From: Clostridia bacterium
Lineage (GTDB): Bacteria > Bacillota > Clostridia > Oscillospirales > Acutalibacteraceae
Length of the DNA stretch: 44,620 bases
Reading direction: 5' to 3'
Assembly (NCBI GenBank): GCA_017435865.1
Contig: JAFSEF010000128.1
Location: 1-44,620 of the forward strand
The translations under genes were made by a program, and so were the position numbers. This document shows positions 24,251 to 31,789 of this stretch, piece by piece. The notes under the pieces are model-generated. The model searched no databases. It was not told the origin of the DNA and saw only the letters and a program-made list of their open reading frames with translations. Each line of letters starts with the position of its first letter. Position 1 is the first letter of the stretch.

Positions 24251-26101
24251 ATGTACAAAACCAATCCTGTCAGTTTTGCAGATGTTGAAATTAACGGCGG
24301 TTTTTGGGCCAAAAAGCAAAAGATGAACCGCGATGTCACATTGGAAGCAGTTAGACTTCGTTTTGAAGAAACGGGCAGATTTGAAGCCTTTAAATTCAAT
24401 TGGACTGAGGAAGGTAATCTGTCTAAACCTCATATTTTTTGGGATTCCGATATTGCAAAATGGATTGAAAGTGCAGCACTTATTCTCAGAAAGAATCCCG
24501 ATAAGCAACTTGAGGCAAAAGTAGATGAGATCGTCGATCTTATTGAAAAAAATCAGGGGGAAGACGGTTATTTTAACATCTTTTTTACCGTATGTGAGCC
24601 TGAAGGTCGTTGGAAGAACAGGGATGCCCATGAACTGTATTGTGCAGGTCATCTGACAGAGGCAGCGGTCGCATATTATGAAGCAACCGGAAAAGACAAG
24701 TTCCTGCAACTGATGAAGAAGTATCTTGACTACATTGCACAGGTATTCATGGTTGAAAAGAGTGCAGGCTTTACTACCCCCGGCCATGAGGAAATTGAGC
24801 TTGCCCTCGTTAAATTATATCGTTGCACAGGTGAGCAGCGTTTTCTTGATTTGGCAAAGTTTTTCATCGATGAACGCGGCAAAGAATCACAGTCTCTCAC
24901 CGGCTGGTGCAATTCAAAATACAACCAGAGTCATCTGCCTGTCCGTGAACAGCGTACGGCTGAAGGTCATTCTGTCAGAGCCTGTTATTTATATAGTGGC
25001 ATGGCTGATCTTGCAAAAGAAACGGATGATGAAGAACTGCTGACAGCTTGCAAGGCTTTGTTTGACAATATTGTACAAAGAAGAATGTATATTACAGGCG
25101 GGATCGGTTCCTCACACGAAGGTGAAGCTTTTACTGTTGACTACGATTTGCAGAATAACACTGCATATGCAGAAACGTGTGCCGCCATCAGCCTTGCTAT
25201 GTTCGCCAATCGTATGAAAGATATTGACATGAATGCAAAGTATGCAGATATTGTCGAAAAAGTATATTACAACGGCTTTTTGTCGGGACTTTCTCTTGAC
25301 GGAAAAGCATTTTTCTATGAGAATCCGCTTGAAATTCTTCATGCTGAACACGATCGGCATAAGTCTATTCATCGTTCGGGAGAACGCTTGCCGATTACAC
25401 GCAGACAGGAAGTGTTCGGTTGTTCCTGTTGTCCTCCCAATGTTACTCGTTTTATTGCTGCATTCGGTGATTATATGTATTCGACAGGTGACAATGGTGT
25501 ATATGTTCATCAGTTTGCCGAAAGCTGTGCTGCTTTTGATTATTGCGGTGCAAATGTGACAATCAATCAAGTCACTGAATATCCGCACGACGGCAAAGTG
25601 AAGTTCAGTGTTTGCGGTTTACTGAATAAGCATTTCTGTGTCCGTATACCGGGTTGGTGTGCTGATGTTCGTTTTAACAAGCAATACACTGTTGAAAACG
25701 GGTATGCGGTATTTGCAGTGGATAACGATACTTTTGAGCTCGAAATGGATATGGATATTTCACCTCGTATCTATGCTTCAAATCCGCTTGTGTTTGCAAA
25801 CAACGGACGTTATGCATTACAGGCAGGGCCGATTGTGTATTGTCTTGAGGAAGATGACAACGGCAGCAATCTGAGAGATATTGCGGTTCTGCGTAATACA
25901 ACATTCACTGTACACTATGATGAATTCTTTGGTGCAAACGTAATCGATGCACAGGGATTGCGGACGCAATGCGATTCCTCTGCACTGTATGTTCCGGCAG
26001 ATGCTGTGCAGACGAAACCTGTCGATGTCCGATTTATTCCGTACTATGCCTTTGCCAACAGATCAGATTGTGATATGCTTGTGTGGTTCAAGCTATCATA
26101 A
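24251..26101 (+). CDS. GH127 beta-L-arabinofuranosidase
   Basis: 616 residues, cytoplasmic. The (alpha/alpha)6 barrel occupies about residues 30-410, followed by beta-sandwich domains. The zinc site typical of HypBA1 is intact: Glu308 and Cys310 in AYAETCAAI, and Cys393-Cys394 in FGCSCCPPN, of which Cys393 should be the nucleophile. Other family marks are GEDGYFNIFF, HELYCAGHLTEAA and GGIGSSHEGEAF. Characterised members release beta-L-arabinofuranose from hydroxyproline-linked or rhamnogalacturonan side-chain oligosaccharides. Third gene of the operon; terminator follows at 26107-26141. Confidence 0.92.
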   Translation: MYKTNPVSFADVEINGGFWAKKQKMNRDVTLEAVRLRFEETGRFEAFKFNWTEEGNLSKPHIFWDSDIAKWIESAALILRKNPDKQLEAKVDEIVDLIEKNQGEDGYFNIFFTVCEPEGRWKNRDAHELYCAGHLTEAAVAYYEATGKDKFLQLMKKYLDYIAQVFMVEKSAGFTTPGHEEIELALVKLYRCTGEQRFLDLAKFFIDERGKESQSLTGWCNSKYNQSHLPVREQRTAEGHSVRACYLYSGMADLAKETDDEELLTACKALFDNIVQRRMYITGGIGSSHEGEAFTVDYDLQNNTAYAETCAAISLAMFANRMKDIDMNAKYADIVEKVYYNGFLSGLSLDGKAFFYENPLEILHAEHDRHKSIHRSGERLPITRRQEVFGCSCCPPNVTRFIAAFGDYMYSTGDNGVYVHQFAESCAAFDYCGANVTINQVTEYPHDGKVKFSVCGLLNKHFCVRIPGWCADVRFNKQYTVENGYAVFAVDNDTFELEMDMDISPRIYASNPLVFANNGRYALQAGPIVYCLEEDDNGSNLRDIAVLRNTTFTVHYDEFFGANVIDAQGLRTQCDSSALYVPADAVQTKPVDVRFIPYYAFANRSDCDMLVWFKLS

Positions 26102-26106
26102 AAAAG

Positions 26107-26141
26107 AAGCTGCAGACTCCTTTCGGGGTTTGCAGCTTTTT
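26107..26141. terminator. Bidirectional terminator between GH127 gene and pheT
   Basis: 14-bp stem with G-T pairs, AAGCTGCAGACTCC (26107-26120) / GGGGTTTGCAGCTT (26125-26138), loop TTTC. T-rich on both strands. Confidence 0.82.
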
Positions 26142-26154
26142 GATATGTCGGAGT

Positions 26155-28518
26155 TTATGCTCTCAGCGTGATGCCCATATCTTTCAGGTTGTTCAATATG
26201 GTATCAATGTTTGCCTGAATCTCATCCATCACAAGCGTGTGTTCGCTTGAAGAGAAGCTGAGTCTGACAGTGATGCTCTTAAGTCCTTCTGTTTCATATG
26301 TGTCAACAAGAGATACATTTTTAAGTTCTGCAATTGACAGGGTTTCCCATGCTTTTGCAATTTCAGAGAAACGTTTGTTATCGCTGAGAACAAGCGAAAG
26401 GTCATAATCAATGCCGGGGTACGGGGAGGGAGCAGAGAAGCTGACTGCAGCCGGAGCTATATTGTTAAATGCTTCAAGATCGAGCTCAACACAAACTGCA
26501 TACCCTTTTTTGTCAAGCTTTGCAGCGTTTGTCGGATGCAGCGTGCAGATCACACCGCAGCGGATACCGTTGCACAGAATTGCGGAAGTGTTTCTCGGAT
26601 GCTGCCAGTTGTGTTCAGGTGCAATTTTTTCAAATGTGATCTGCGTATGTTTGATATCATCAAAGATCTTGCGAACCATTGCAACGCATTTGAAATAAGT
26701 TGCCTTTTCACCTGCAAGTTTGTCATACGAAACAAGACCGAGTCTGCGGACTTCGTTGCAATAACCGTTTTCTTTCGTACCGTCAACGACTCTGCCTATT
26801 TCAAAGAGAGTAAAGGAATCAGAATATCCCTTGTTTTCATAAGTGAAACTGAGCATGGTCGGCAGCATTGAATTGCGGATCACGCTGTTTTCCGGTGATG
26901 CAATATTCAGAATGCGGACATTGTCTTCAATTTCAATGCCGAGTTTTTTATATTTGATACCGTCGCACCAGATGTAAGAATGAACTTCATGTGCGGCAAA
27001 TTTTTTGACAAGAATGTCCTTGATCACATTGTCTTCTGTTTTGGAAACGGCTTTCCGGACAGGGAAGAGGTTACTGGATGTGGTTGTGATTTCAAAGTTG
27101 TCATAACCGTAAATACGGGTGATCTCTTCAATGATATCTGCTTTGAGTGTAACGTCTTTGGTTGCTCTCCAGGACGGCACAGTAACAGTGAAGTTGTCGT
27201 TCTCACGTTTTACGCCGAAACCAAGTGAAACAAGAGTGTCAAAAATGCGTTCATTGGAAATGTCAATGCCGGTGTAGCGGTCGACATAAGCTTTGTCAAA
27301 AGAGATCGTGATTGTATCATACTTGCGTACATATACATCTGTAAGCTGTGAAGATACAACAGCTTCGGGATCGCATTCTTTGACAAGCTGAACAAATCTG
27401 CCGATGGCAGTGAGAGTCAGTTCGGGATCCAGCATTTTCTCGTATCTTGCACTGGCATCAGTACGCAGTCCAAGTCTGGAGGATGATTTTCTGACACAAA
27501 CTCCGTCAAAGTTTGCAGATTCAAGAACAACACTTGTTGTATTGTCGATGATTTCGGAATCAAGACCGCCCATGATGCCGGCAACAGCTACGGGAGTATC
27601 ATTGTTATATATCATCAGCGTGTTTGTGTCAATTTCACGCTCTGCATCGTCAAGTGTTTTGAACTTGTATTCTGCTTTCGGAGTATCGATGCGGATATGA
27701 TCAATTTTGTTTGCATCAAAAGCGTGAGTAGGTTGACCGATTTCGAGCATAACATAATTTGTGATGTCAGCAAGAAGATTGATTGAACGCATACCGCAGT
27801 AATAAAGTCTGATGCGGATAGCATCGGGGCTCAGATTTCTTGTGATGTTATCCATTCGGATGCAGGAATAACGATAAACAAGATCTTCGCGGCAAACCGT
27901 TACAGGTACAGCAAAATCCGTGTCACAGGAAATGTCACCAAGTGAAAGCGGCTTGAGTTCTCTGTCTGTCAGTGCAGCAAATTCACGTGCAATGCCGTAA
28001 TGACCCCACAGGTCAGGACGGTTTGTGAGCGACTTGTTATCAACTTCAAAAATAATATCATCGATAGGAAGAATATCTTTGATATTGGTACCGTTCGGTG
28101 CATCGGTGTTGAGAATCATAAGACCTGAATGATCATCGCTGATGCCGATTTCATTTTCTGCACAGCACATACCTTCAGACTCAAAACCTGCTACCTTGCA
28201 TTTTTTGATTTCCATACCGGGTACACTGCCGCCGGCTTTAACAAACGGTACTTTGATGTTGAGTGCTACGTTCGGAGCACCGCACACGACATCATAGATT
28301 CTGTCGCCGCCGTCCACTTTGAGAAGATGCAGTTTTTTGGAATCCGGGTGATTTTCAATAGAAAGAATTTCACCGACAACGACATCTTTCAGTTCGCTGC
28401 CTTTGTAAATGATATCTTCCACTTCTGCCGTAGCAAGTGTGAAGCGGTGAATGAGGTTTTCAATATCAAGACCATCGAGATTGACATAATCTCTGATCCA
28501 ATTCATAGATACAAACAT
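26155..28518 (-). CDS. pheT: Phenylalanine--tRNA ligase beta subunit
   Basis: 787 residues, the bacterial length. Domains in order: core entry MFVSMNWIRDYVNLDG, tRNA-binding OB domain (about 40-150, VGEILSIENHPDSKKLHLL), B3/B4 editing domain (about 200-380), B5 domain (about 400-470), synthetase-like core, and the C-terminal FDX-ACB anticodon-binding domain (about 690-787, APSPYPGIDYDLSLV). With PheS it charges tRNA-Phe as an alpha2-beta2 tetramer. Start ATG 28518 follows AAGGAGGAG, 14 bases after the pheS stop, so translation is coupled. Regulated by the T-box leader upstream of pheS. Confidence 0.98.
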   Translation of the reverse strand: MFVSMNWIRDYVNLDGLDIENLIHRFTLATAEVEDIIYKGSELKDVVVGEILSIENHPDSKKLHLLKVDGGDRIYDVVCGAPNVALNIKVPFVKAGGSVPGMEIKKCKVAGFESEGMCCAENEIGISDDHSGLMILNTDAPNGTNIKDILPIDDIIFEVDNKSLTNRPDLWGHYGIAREFAALTDRELKPLSLGDISCDTDFAVPVTVCREDLVYRYSCIRMDNITRNLSPDAIRIRLYYCGMRSINLLADITNYVMLEIGQPTHAFDANKIDHIRIDTPKAEYKFKTLDDAEREIDTNTLMIYNNDTPVAVAGIMGGLDSEIIDNTTSVVLESANFDGVCVRKSSSRLGLRTDASARYEKMLDPELTLTAIGRFVQLVKECDPEAVVSSQLTDVYVRKYDTITISFDKAYVDRYTGIDISNERIFDTLVSLGFGVKRENDNFTVTVPSWRATKDVTLKADIIEEITRIYGYDNFEITTTSSNLFPVRKAVSKTEDNVIKDILVKKFAAHEVHSYIWCDGIKYKKLGIEIEDNVRILNIASPENSVIRNSMLPTMLSFTYENKGYSDSFTLFEIGRVVDGTKENGYCNEVRRLGLVSYDKLAGEKATYFKCVAMVRKIFDDIKHTQITFEKIAPEHNWQHPRNTSAILCNGIRCGVICTLHPTNAAKLDKKGYAVCVELDLEAFNNIAPAAVSFSAPSPYPGIDYDLSLVLSDNKRFSEIAKAWETLSIAELKNVSLVDTYETEGLKSITVRLSFSSSEHTLVMDEIQANIDTILNNLKDMGITLRA

Positions 28519-28532
28519 GTCTGCACTCCTCC

Positions 28533-29561
28533 TTATTTATCGTTGAACTGAGAAAGAGCTTTCAGATTGCCCTCATTGAAAACACGAATATCTTTGATGC
28601 CGTATTTCATCATGGCAAGTCTTGTAAGACCGAGACCGAAAGCAAAACCTGTGTACTTTTCAGTGTTAATGCCGCCGTATTTCAGCACATTGGGATGAAT
28701 CATACCGCAGGGGCAAAGTTCAAGCCAACCGCTGTTTTTGCAGGACGGACAGCCGTCGCCGTTACAGATCAGACACTGGATGTCAAGTTCGAAACCGGGT
28801 TCAACAAAGGGGAAGAAGCCGGGACGGAGTCTGACCTTGATGTCACGTTTGAACACTTCCGAAAGCATGGTCTTCATGAAGTAGATCAGATTGGAAATGG
28901 AAATGCCTTCGTCAATCATAAGACCTTCCATCTGGAAGAACGTGTTTTCATGGCAGGCGTCAATTTTTTCATTACGGAAGCAACGGCCGGGGAAAATAGC
29001 ACGAACGGGTGCTCCGTACTTTTTCATAATCGTATTCTGTGCAGCACTTGTGTGCGTTTTAAGGAGCTGACCGCTGCTCAGGTAATAGGTGTCCTGCATA
29101 TCACGTGCAGGATGATGCTTCGGAATGTTGAGAGCTTCGAAGCAGTTGAAGTCATCTGTAATTTCAGAATAGTCTTCAATATGGAATCCCATGCTTGTGA
29201 AGATGTCTTCCAATTCACGCTGTACAAGTGTGATGGGATGATACGAACCTTCTTCTGCACTCATGGGAAGAGATTCGTCATAGCTTTCGGTCGCGTTGAT
29301 CAGAGCTTCTTCTTCAGCTTTCTTCATTTCGGCAAGTTTAGCCTGCATGGAAGATTCAATGTACTGTTTGAGTTCATTGATGAGCTGGCCGACTTCTTTC
29401 TTTTGTTCATTGGGAACATTCTTCAGTTCGGTCATTAATGAGGCAACCTGTCCTTTTTTGCCCATGAACTCAATTCGCATTGTTTCAATGTCGGCAGAGG
29501 ACTGAATTGCAGCAAGTTTTTCATCAAATGCGGCTTTCAGTTGCTGTGTTTTTGCAATCAT
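28533..29561 (-). CDS. pheS: Phenylalanine--tRNA ligase alpha subunit
   Basis: 342 residues. N-terminal coiled-coil arm (about 1-85) that contacts tRNA, then the class II catalytic core: motif 1 near HPITLVQRELEDIFTSMGF, motif 2 PGRCFRNEKIDACHENTFFQ, motif 3 GFAFGLGLTRLAMMKYGI. Cys-containing segment CLICNGDGCPSCKNSGW resembles a zinc-ribbon insert present in many Firmicutes PheS proteins. Start ATG 29561 follows AGGAGGA, which lies directly after the T-box terminator T run. Confidence 0.98.
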   Translation of the reverse strand: MIAKTQQLKAAFDEKLAAIQSSADIETMRIEFMGKKGQVASLMTELKNVPNEQKKEVGQLINELKQYIESSMQAKLAEMKKAEEEALINATESYDESLPMSAEEGSYHPITLVQRELEDIFTSMGFHIEDYSEITDDFNCFEALNIPKHHPARDMQDTYYLSSGQLLKTHTSAAQNTIMKKYGAPVRAIFPGRCFRNEKIDACHENTFFQMEGLMIDEGISISNLIYFMKTMLSEVFKRDIKVRLRPGFFPFVEPGFELDIQCLICNGDGCPSCKNSGWLELCPCGMIHPNVLKYGGINTEKYTGFAFGLGLTRLAMMKYGIKDIRVFNEGNLKALSQFNDK

Positions 29562-29574
29562 TCTTTATTCCTCC

Positions 29575-29835
29575 TAAAAAAATAAGCTCCGTCCACAACC
29601 GGGACGAAGCGTGACTTCGCGGTACCACCCAGATTTTTGAACGAAACAATTAATTTTCATTCAACACTCCTGAACCCTGTAACGGGGGTCAGCCGTTAAC
29701 ACCTACTGTTATTTCAGTGCACCACTCCCGGGTGAACTTCGCCAAATTCAAGGACAAAACGCTTGCAGCCTTAGGCGTTTCTCTCTGCAGTCCTGCGATA
29801 TGGTTACTCTCCCGTTCATCGTGTTTACGTGAAAC
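29575..29835 (-). ncRNA. T-box leader of pheST (tRNA-Phe responsive)
   Basis: The minus strand contains the T-box consensus GGGTGGTACCGCG (29618-29630) and a terminator with 9-bp stem GCTTCGTCC / GGACGGAGC (29586-29610) and a T run at 29577-29585. Upstream is the Stem I region with the AGGAGT/GGGAGAGTA-type conserved pieces. The specifier codon is read as TTC (29736-29734) in GAAGTTCACCC, i.e. Phe, which agrees with the downstream genes. Uncharged tRNA-Phe should pair with both specifier and T-box and prevent termination. Exact 5' end is approximate. Confidence 0.92.
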
Positions 29836-29837
29836 TT

Positions 29838-29865
29838 ATTATACCACATAAATATAAAAAATCAA
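29838..29865 (-). promoter_or_regulatory. Promoter of the pheST T-box transcript
   Basis: Minus strand: -35 TTGATT (29860-29865), 16-base spacer, extended -10 TGG-TATAAT (29838-29843). Confidence 0.75.
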
Positions 29866-29884
29866 GCATGAATTTAATACATTG

Positions 29885-30430
29885 TCAGTTTGCATTGTAA
29901 GACTGAATTGTGTTACCGTCCATGTCCTTCCATGTGAATACTCCGTCTTCAAGAATCATATATCCGTGTGCTGAATTCTCTTTCGGAATGGATGCGGAAC
30001 CGGGATTGATGTATGTGATTCCGTTTTTGCATTCACAAGCCGGCACATGAGTGTGACCATGCAGCAGAATGTCACCAGCTTTCAGGGCGGGCAGTTGTTG
30101 CAGATTGTATTTGTGCCCATGCGTTGCAAAAATCAGTCTTTCACCTGCTTGCAGAAGACAATAGTCTGCAAGAATCGGAAATGCAAGAACCATCTGATCA
30201 ACTTCTGTGTCACAATTACCTCTGACACACAGGATATTATTTTTTATGCTATTGAGTAAGTCGATAACTTTTTTCGGATTATAGTCTTTCGGCAGATCAT
30301 TGCGGGGACCGTGATAAAGAATGTCCCCCAACAGCAATATTCTGTCTGCTTTTTCTTTTTCGTATCTTGACAGAAGTTTTTCGCAATAATAAGCAGATCC
30401 GTGTATATCCGATGCAATTAACCATTTCAT
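29885..30430 (-). CDS. yfcE: YfcE-type metallophosphoesterase
   Basis: 181 residues, the family length. Metal-binding motifs in order: ASDIHGS, LLLGDILYHGP, CVRGNCDTE, ATHGHKYN and LHGHTHVPACE. YfcE/MJ0936 proteins are Mn-dependent phosphodiesterases of unknown physiological substrate. The sequence LGDILYHGPRNDLPKDYNPKKV is characteristic of the YfcE branch. No terminator separates it from the pheST promoter, so some read-through into the T-box is possible. A weak promoter lies at 30452-30480. Confidence 0.93.
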   Translation of the reverse strand: MKWLIASDIHGSAYYCEKLLSRYEKEKADRILLLGDILYHGPRNDLPKDYNPKKVIDLLNSIKNNILCVRGNCDTEVDQMVLAFPILADYCLLQAGERLIFATHGHKYNLQQLPALKAGDILLHGHTHVPACECKNGITYINPGSASIPKENSAHGYMILEDGVFTWKDMDGNTIQSYNAN

Positions 30431-30451
30431 ATTGTGTATACCTCCACATAA

Positions 30452-30480
30452 AAAATATCACATATCAGTATGATTTACAA
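30452..30480 (-). promoter_or_regulatory. Possible promoter of yfcE
   Basis: Minus strand: -35 TTGTAA (30475-30480), 17-base spacer, -10 TATTTT (30452-30457). Weak match. Confidence 0.4.
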
Positions 30481-30490
30481 GTATATTTTA

Positions 30491-30519
30491 TTGACGATGT
30501 TTTAAAAATCTGCTATAAC
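30491..30519 (+). promoter_or_regulatory. Promoter of the metallophosphoesterase at 30550
   Basis: -35 TTGACG (30491-30496), 17-base spacer, -10 TATAAC (30514-30519). Confidence 0.7.
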
Positions 30520-30549
30520 AAAGTTATATTTGATAAGGAGTGGTTTTTT

Positions 30550-31665
30550 ATGATTCATGATTGTATTGATTGTTTGCCTACTGTTTTTGCCATCGGTAAT
30601 GAATATCAGATTATTATTCCTTTTACAAAAGCGGCTGTGGTTTGGGCAAAGGTCGGAGATTGTTTATACTATGATGACTCTAACGGTATCCTTCGCTCTA
30701 ATATCAATATACACAGAATTCACATACCCATGAACGTGCTTGACGAAGCAAGGGAATATACTATCATTTATCGCATTATGACAGACCGTAAACCTTATTT
30801 TCCTGTCAGTGAAGATGAACAGAGTTTTACTGTGCCATTCAGACCTGTAATGAGTGAAAATATCAATATTTATCTTTTGTCTGATGCACACAATCTTGAA
30901 AAAGAACCTATTGAAGCCGGACGTTTCTTCGGAGAAGATATTGACCTGCTTGTTCTCAATGGCGATATCCCGAATCACAGCGGAAGTGTTGAGAATTTCT
31001 ATTCTGTATACCGCATTGCAGCTGGGATAACGAATGGAACATGTCCTGTGGTATTTGCACGCGGTAACCATGATACACGCGGTATTTATGCAGAAGAATT
31101 CTGCCGTTATACTCCTACCTGTAACGGAAAAACTTATTACACATTCAGACTCGGTTCCTTGTGGGGTATGGTTCTTGATTGCGGCGAGGATAAGAGAGAT
31201 ACAAATGCCGAATACGGGAATACAGTTTGTTTTCATAATTTCAGACTGCAGGAAACACAATTTATATATGATGTAATAAAAAACAGTGAAACAGAATACG
31301 CAGCAGACGGAATCAAAAACAGAATCGTTATCTGTCATATTCCGTTTACAAGAATCTACAAACCACCCTTTGACATAGAGCAGGAATTGTATGCAGCATG
31401 GACACGGCTTATGAGGGATCATATCAAGCCGCAATTGTTGCTGTTTGGTCATCAGCATTGTGCAAGAATGAGTTATCCCGGTGATGATATGGATCAACAG
31501 GGGATGCCTTGTCCTGCTGTTATTGCAGGTTGGCCGCTTAAAGGTGATGGGGATGAATTGTCAAAATACTGTGGTGCTGCAATTACTTTAAATCCTGATG
31601 GTGCAAAAATTACATTCAATACAAATGATGGTGAAGTATTGCAACAAGCTACACTTGATTTTTAA
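30550..31665 (+). CDS. Metallophosphoesterase with N-terminal beta-sandwich
   Basis: 371 residues, no signal peptide. Residues 1-95 look like a fibronectin-type/purple-acid-phosphatase N-terminal sandwich, ending before the catalytic core. The core has the calcineurin-like motifs LLSDAHNLE, LLVLNGDI, VFARGNHDTRG, IVICHIPF and LLFGHQHCARM. This two-part layout is shared with purple-acid-phosphatase-like and phosphodiesterase proteins; the substrate is unknown. The start ATG 30550 follows AAGGAG by nine bases; the reading frame upstream of it overlaps yfcE and lies before the promoter. Confidence 0.85.
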   Translation: MIHDCIDCLPTVFAIGNEYQIIIPFTKAAVVWAKVGDCLYYDDSNGILRSNINIHRIHIPMNVLDEAREYTIIYRIMTDRKPYFPVSEDEQSFTVPFRPVMSENINIYLLSDAHNLEKEPIEAGRFFGEDIDLLVLNGDIPNHSGSVENFYSVYRIAAGITNGTCPVVFARGNHDTRGIYAEEFCRYTPTCNGKTYYTFRLGSLWGMVLDCGEDKRDTNAEYGNTVCFHNFRLQETQFIYDVIKNSETEYAADGIKNRIVICHIPFTRIYKPPFDIEQELYAAWTRLMRDHIKPQLLLFGHQHCARMSYPGDDMDQQGMPCPAVIAGWPLKGDGDELSKYCGAAITLNPDGAKITFNTNDGEVLQQATLDF

Positions 31666-31714
31666 GTCAATTTAAAACAACTTATTTAAACTTATTCATG
31701 TTTCAGTAAAAGAA

Positions 31715-31743
31715 TTGACAATGTTATTGATTTGATGTAAAAT
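31715..31743 (+). promoter_or_regulatory. Promoter of the pseudokinase gene
   Basis: -35 TTGACA (31715-31720), 17-base spacer, -10 TAAAAT (31738-31743). Confidence 0.75.
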
Positions 31744-31789
31744 ATGCAAAATACCCGTTTGCAAAGGAGTGTCCTGTACGGCAACGATT

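Noticed and set aside
23795-24787. A 330-codon minus-strand frame opposite the HAD and GH127 genes
   Set aside because: Overlaps two real genes and has no recognisable protein pattern.
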